DNA from: Kineococcus gynurae
Lineage (GTDB): Bacteria; Actinomycetota; Actinomycetes; Actinomycetales; Kineococcaceae
DNA: 64,000 nucleotides
NCBI RefSeq assembly: GCF_050871315.1
Contig: NZ_JBJLRE010000001.1
Reading direction: 5' to 3' (one strand)
The position numbers and the translations under genes are program-made. Shown here one piece after another: positions 63,054 through 64,000 of the stretch (within the stretch, counting starts at the first letter, position 1; every line of letters begins with the position of its first letter). The notes beneath the pieces are model-generated. The model had not been told where the DNA came from. It did not search any database and saw only the letters and a list, made by a program, of their open reading frames with translations.

Positions 63054-64000
63054 GGCAGTTTCACCGGACCGGCGGCCACGACCGGGACGGGCTCGGTGTT
63101 GTACGGGCCGTCCTTGACGAGGGTCTTGATCCAACCCGGCACGTCGTTGTCGTACCCGGTGAACTCGTCGAGGTTCTCCGGGGTGACGCAGCCGATCTTG
63201 AACAGGGCCTGGCGCTGCTCGGCCGGCATCTTGGCGACGTCGAGGACGCCGGTCGCGGCCTGGTAGGCGGTGAGCAACCCGATGGCGGCAGCCATGTACC
63301 CACGGTGGAACGTCTCACCGACGATGGTGCTGCCGGGCTTCTGCATCAGTTCGATGACCGGCGGGTAGAGGCCCTCGCCGGCGAACTTGACGTCGGCGGT
63401 GGTGCCGGCGTTGTCGAACGCCTGGATCGCGCCGAGCATCATCGCGTCGTCGGCGGTCCAGACCCCGTTGATCTGGTTGCCGTACTTGGCGATCATCGCC
63501 TGGGCCTCCTTGAAACCGACCTGCTGGTCCCAGTTGGCGGGACGCTCCTCGAGGATCGTGATCCCCGGGAACTCCTTCAGCGCCTCCTTGAGCCCCGCGA
63601 CGCGCTGCTGGCTGACCGTGGAGTCCAGCACCCCGGGGAAGGCGATGATGTTGCCCTCCCCGCCGAGGGACTCGGCGAGCGCCTTGCCGGTGCACATCCC
63701 GGCGTCGACACCGGAGTGCATCTGGAAGGAGACGAAGTTGTCGCCCACCTGTTCCGGGGTGAAATCGTCGGGCTTGTTCCACCAGATGACCGCGTAACCA
63801 CCGGCGGCCTTCACGGCGTTGACGATGGGCACCGCGTCGGCGCTGGCGACGGTGTTGGAGACGAGGGCGACCTTCTTGCCCTCGGCCAGGATCGCCTGGA
63901 TCTGGGAGATCTCCTGCTGCGAGCTGCCGGCGGAGTCCACGATCCGCAGCGGCACCCCGAGTTCCTTCGAGAGGGCCTCGGCGCCCTGGATCATGGAGGC
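63050..64000 (-). CDS. Sugar ABC transporter substrate-binding protein (5' end outside window)
   Basis: The last 316 residues of a periplasmic-binding-protein type 1 domain (Peripla_BP_4, RbsB-like); the frame remains open to the window edge, so the signal peptide is not visible. Family strands are SQIQAILAEGKKVALVSNTVASADAVPIVNAVKAAGGYAVIWWN, EGNIIAFPGVLDSTVSQQRVAGLKEALKEFPGITI and INGVWTADDAMMLGAIQAFDNAG. The C-terminus is extended by about 70 residues after the usual end. The ligand is unknown: a pentose, deoxy sugar or modified sugar are all possible. Confidence 0.9.
   Translation of the reverse strand, partial: ASMIQGAEALSKELGVPLRIVDSAGSSQQEISQIQAILAEGKKVALVSNTVASADAVPIVNAVKAAGGYAVIWWNKPDDFTPEQVGDNFVSFQMHSGVDAGMCTGKALAESLGGEGNIIAFPGVLDSTVSQQRVAGLKEALKEFPGITILEERPANWDQQVGFKEAQAMIAKYGNQINGVWTADDAMMLGAIQAFDNAGTTADVKFAGEGLYPPVIELMQKPGSTIVGETFHRGYMAAAIGLLTAYQAATGVLDVAKMPAEQRQALFKIGCVTPENLDEFTGYDNDVPGWIKTLVKDGPYNTEPVPVVAAGPVKLP

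Noticed and set aside
1..64000. tRNA, rRNA, CRISPR arrays, insertion sequences, prophage genes and attachment sites
   Set aside because: Looked for by eye (conserved T-loop bases, repeat arrays, transposase or integrase motifs); nothing convincing was seen.

Overview
The window is about 64 kb of very GC-rich, densely coded DNA with GTG/ATG starts, strong GGAGG-type ribosome sites and many 1-4 base gene overlaps. Together with the families present (actinobacterial-type FAD oxidases, WYL, CsoR and GntR/FCD regulators, an Rv0909/MT0933-like antitoxin) this points to a free-living soil or plant-associated actinobacterium. The GGDEF/EAL proteins and a chemoreceptor suggest a motile one. A Kineococcus-like (Kineosporiaceae) host is my best guess, by inference only. 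I see no rRNA, tRNA, CRISPR array, insertion sequence or prophage.

Layout. (1) 2-3153, plus strand: urate/purine catabolism (end of an FMN monooxygenase gene, OHCU decarboxylase, hydroxyisourate hydrolase, urate oxidase, guanine deaminase). (2) 3147-9800, minus strand: three cytoplasmic signalling proteins (GAF-PAS-GAF-GGDEF, GAF-GGDEF-EAL, GAF-PAS-GAF-PP2C). (3) 10053-18605, plus strand: an aquaporin, a small basic membrane protein, then a seven-gene operon in which a GmaS-type glutamine-synthetase homologue and a three-part N-methylglutamate-synthase-like complex are followed by a HutD-like protein, a monomeric sarcosine-oxidase-type flavoenzyme and an M20 amidohydrolase. A GlnR-like box precedes it. 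(4) 18595-20088: two alpha/beta hydrolases. (5) 20134-29511: a catabolic regulon with luciferase-type monooxygenase, flavin reductase, aldehyde dehydrogenase, alpha/beta hydrolase, two DUF1185 proteins, tautomerase, SnoaL protein, XRE-cupin and GntR regulators, and a BCCT betaine-type transporter. It resembles the trigonelline (N-methylnicotinate) pathway. Its three promoters each carry the same sequence immediately downstream of the -10 box. (6) 29596-37067: a CPBP-like membrane protein, a secreted FAD oxidase, a putative antitoxin, a CWB2-M15 peptidase, VOC and DinB proteins with a WYL regulator, and a DedA protein. (7) 37307-45109: LacI-controlled oligosaccharide ABC importer plus GH1 beta-glucosidase. 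(8) 45178-47528: zinc alcohol/formaldehyde dehydrogenase and an SDR. (9) 47623-53526: an inositol-like sugar catabolic operon with a divergent LacI regulator. (10) 53531-56465: cardiolipin synthase, CsoR-type regulator, soluble chemoreceptor. (11) 56608-64000, minus strand: a sugar ABC transporter, PepD-type dipeptidase and epoxide hydrolase; the binding-protein gene runs off the window.

The most interesting reading is that regions 3 and 5 work together. Trigonelline-type ring cleavage releases methylamine; GmaS and MgsABC would convert methylamine to N-methylglutamate; and the sarcosine-oxidase-like enzyme could return glutamate and formaldehyde in place of the usual four-subunit N-methylglutamate dehydrogenase, which I do not see. 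The substrate assignment and this coupling are inference. The gene families, overlaps, promoter repeats and GlnR-like box are visible in the sequence.
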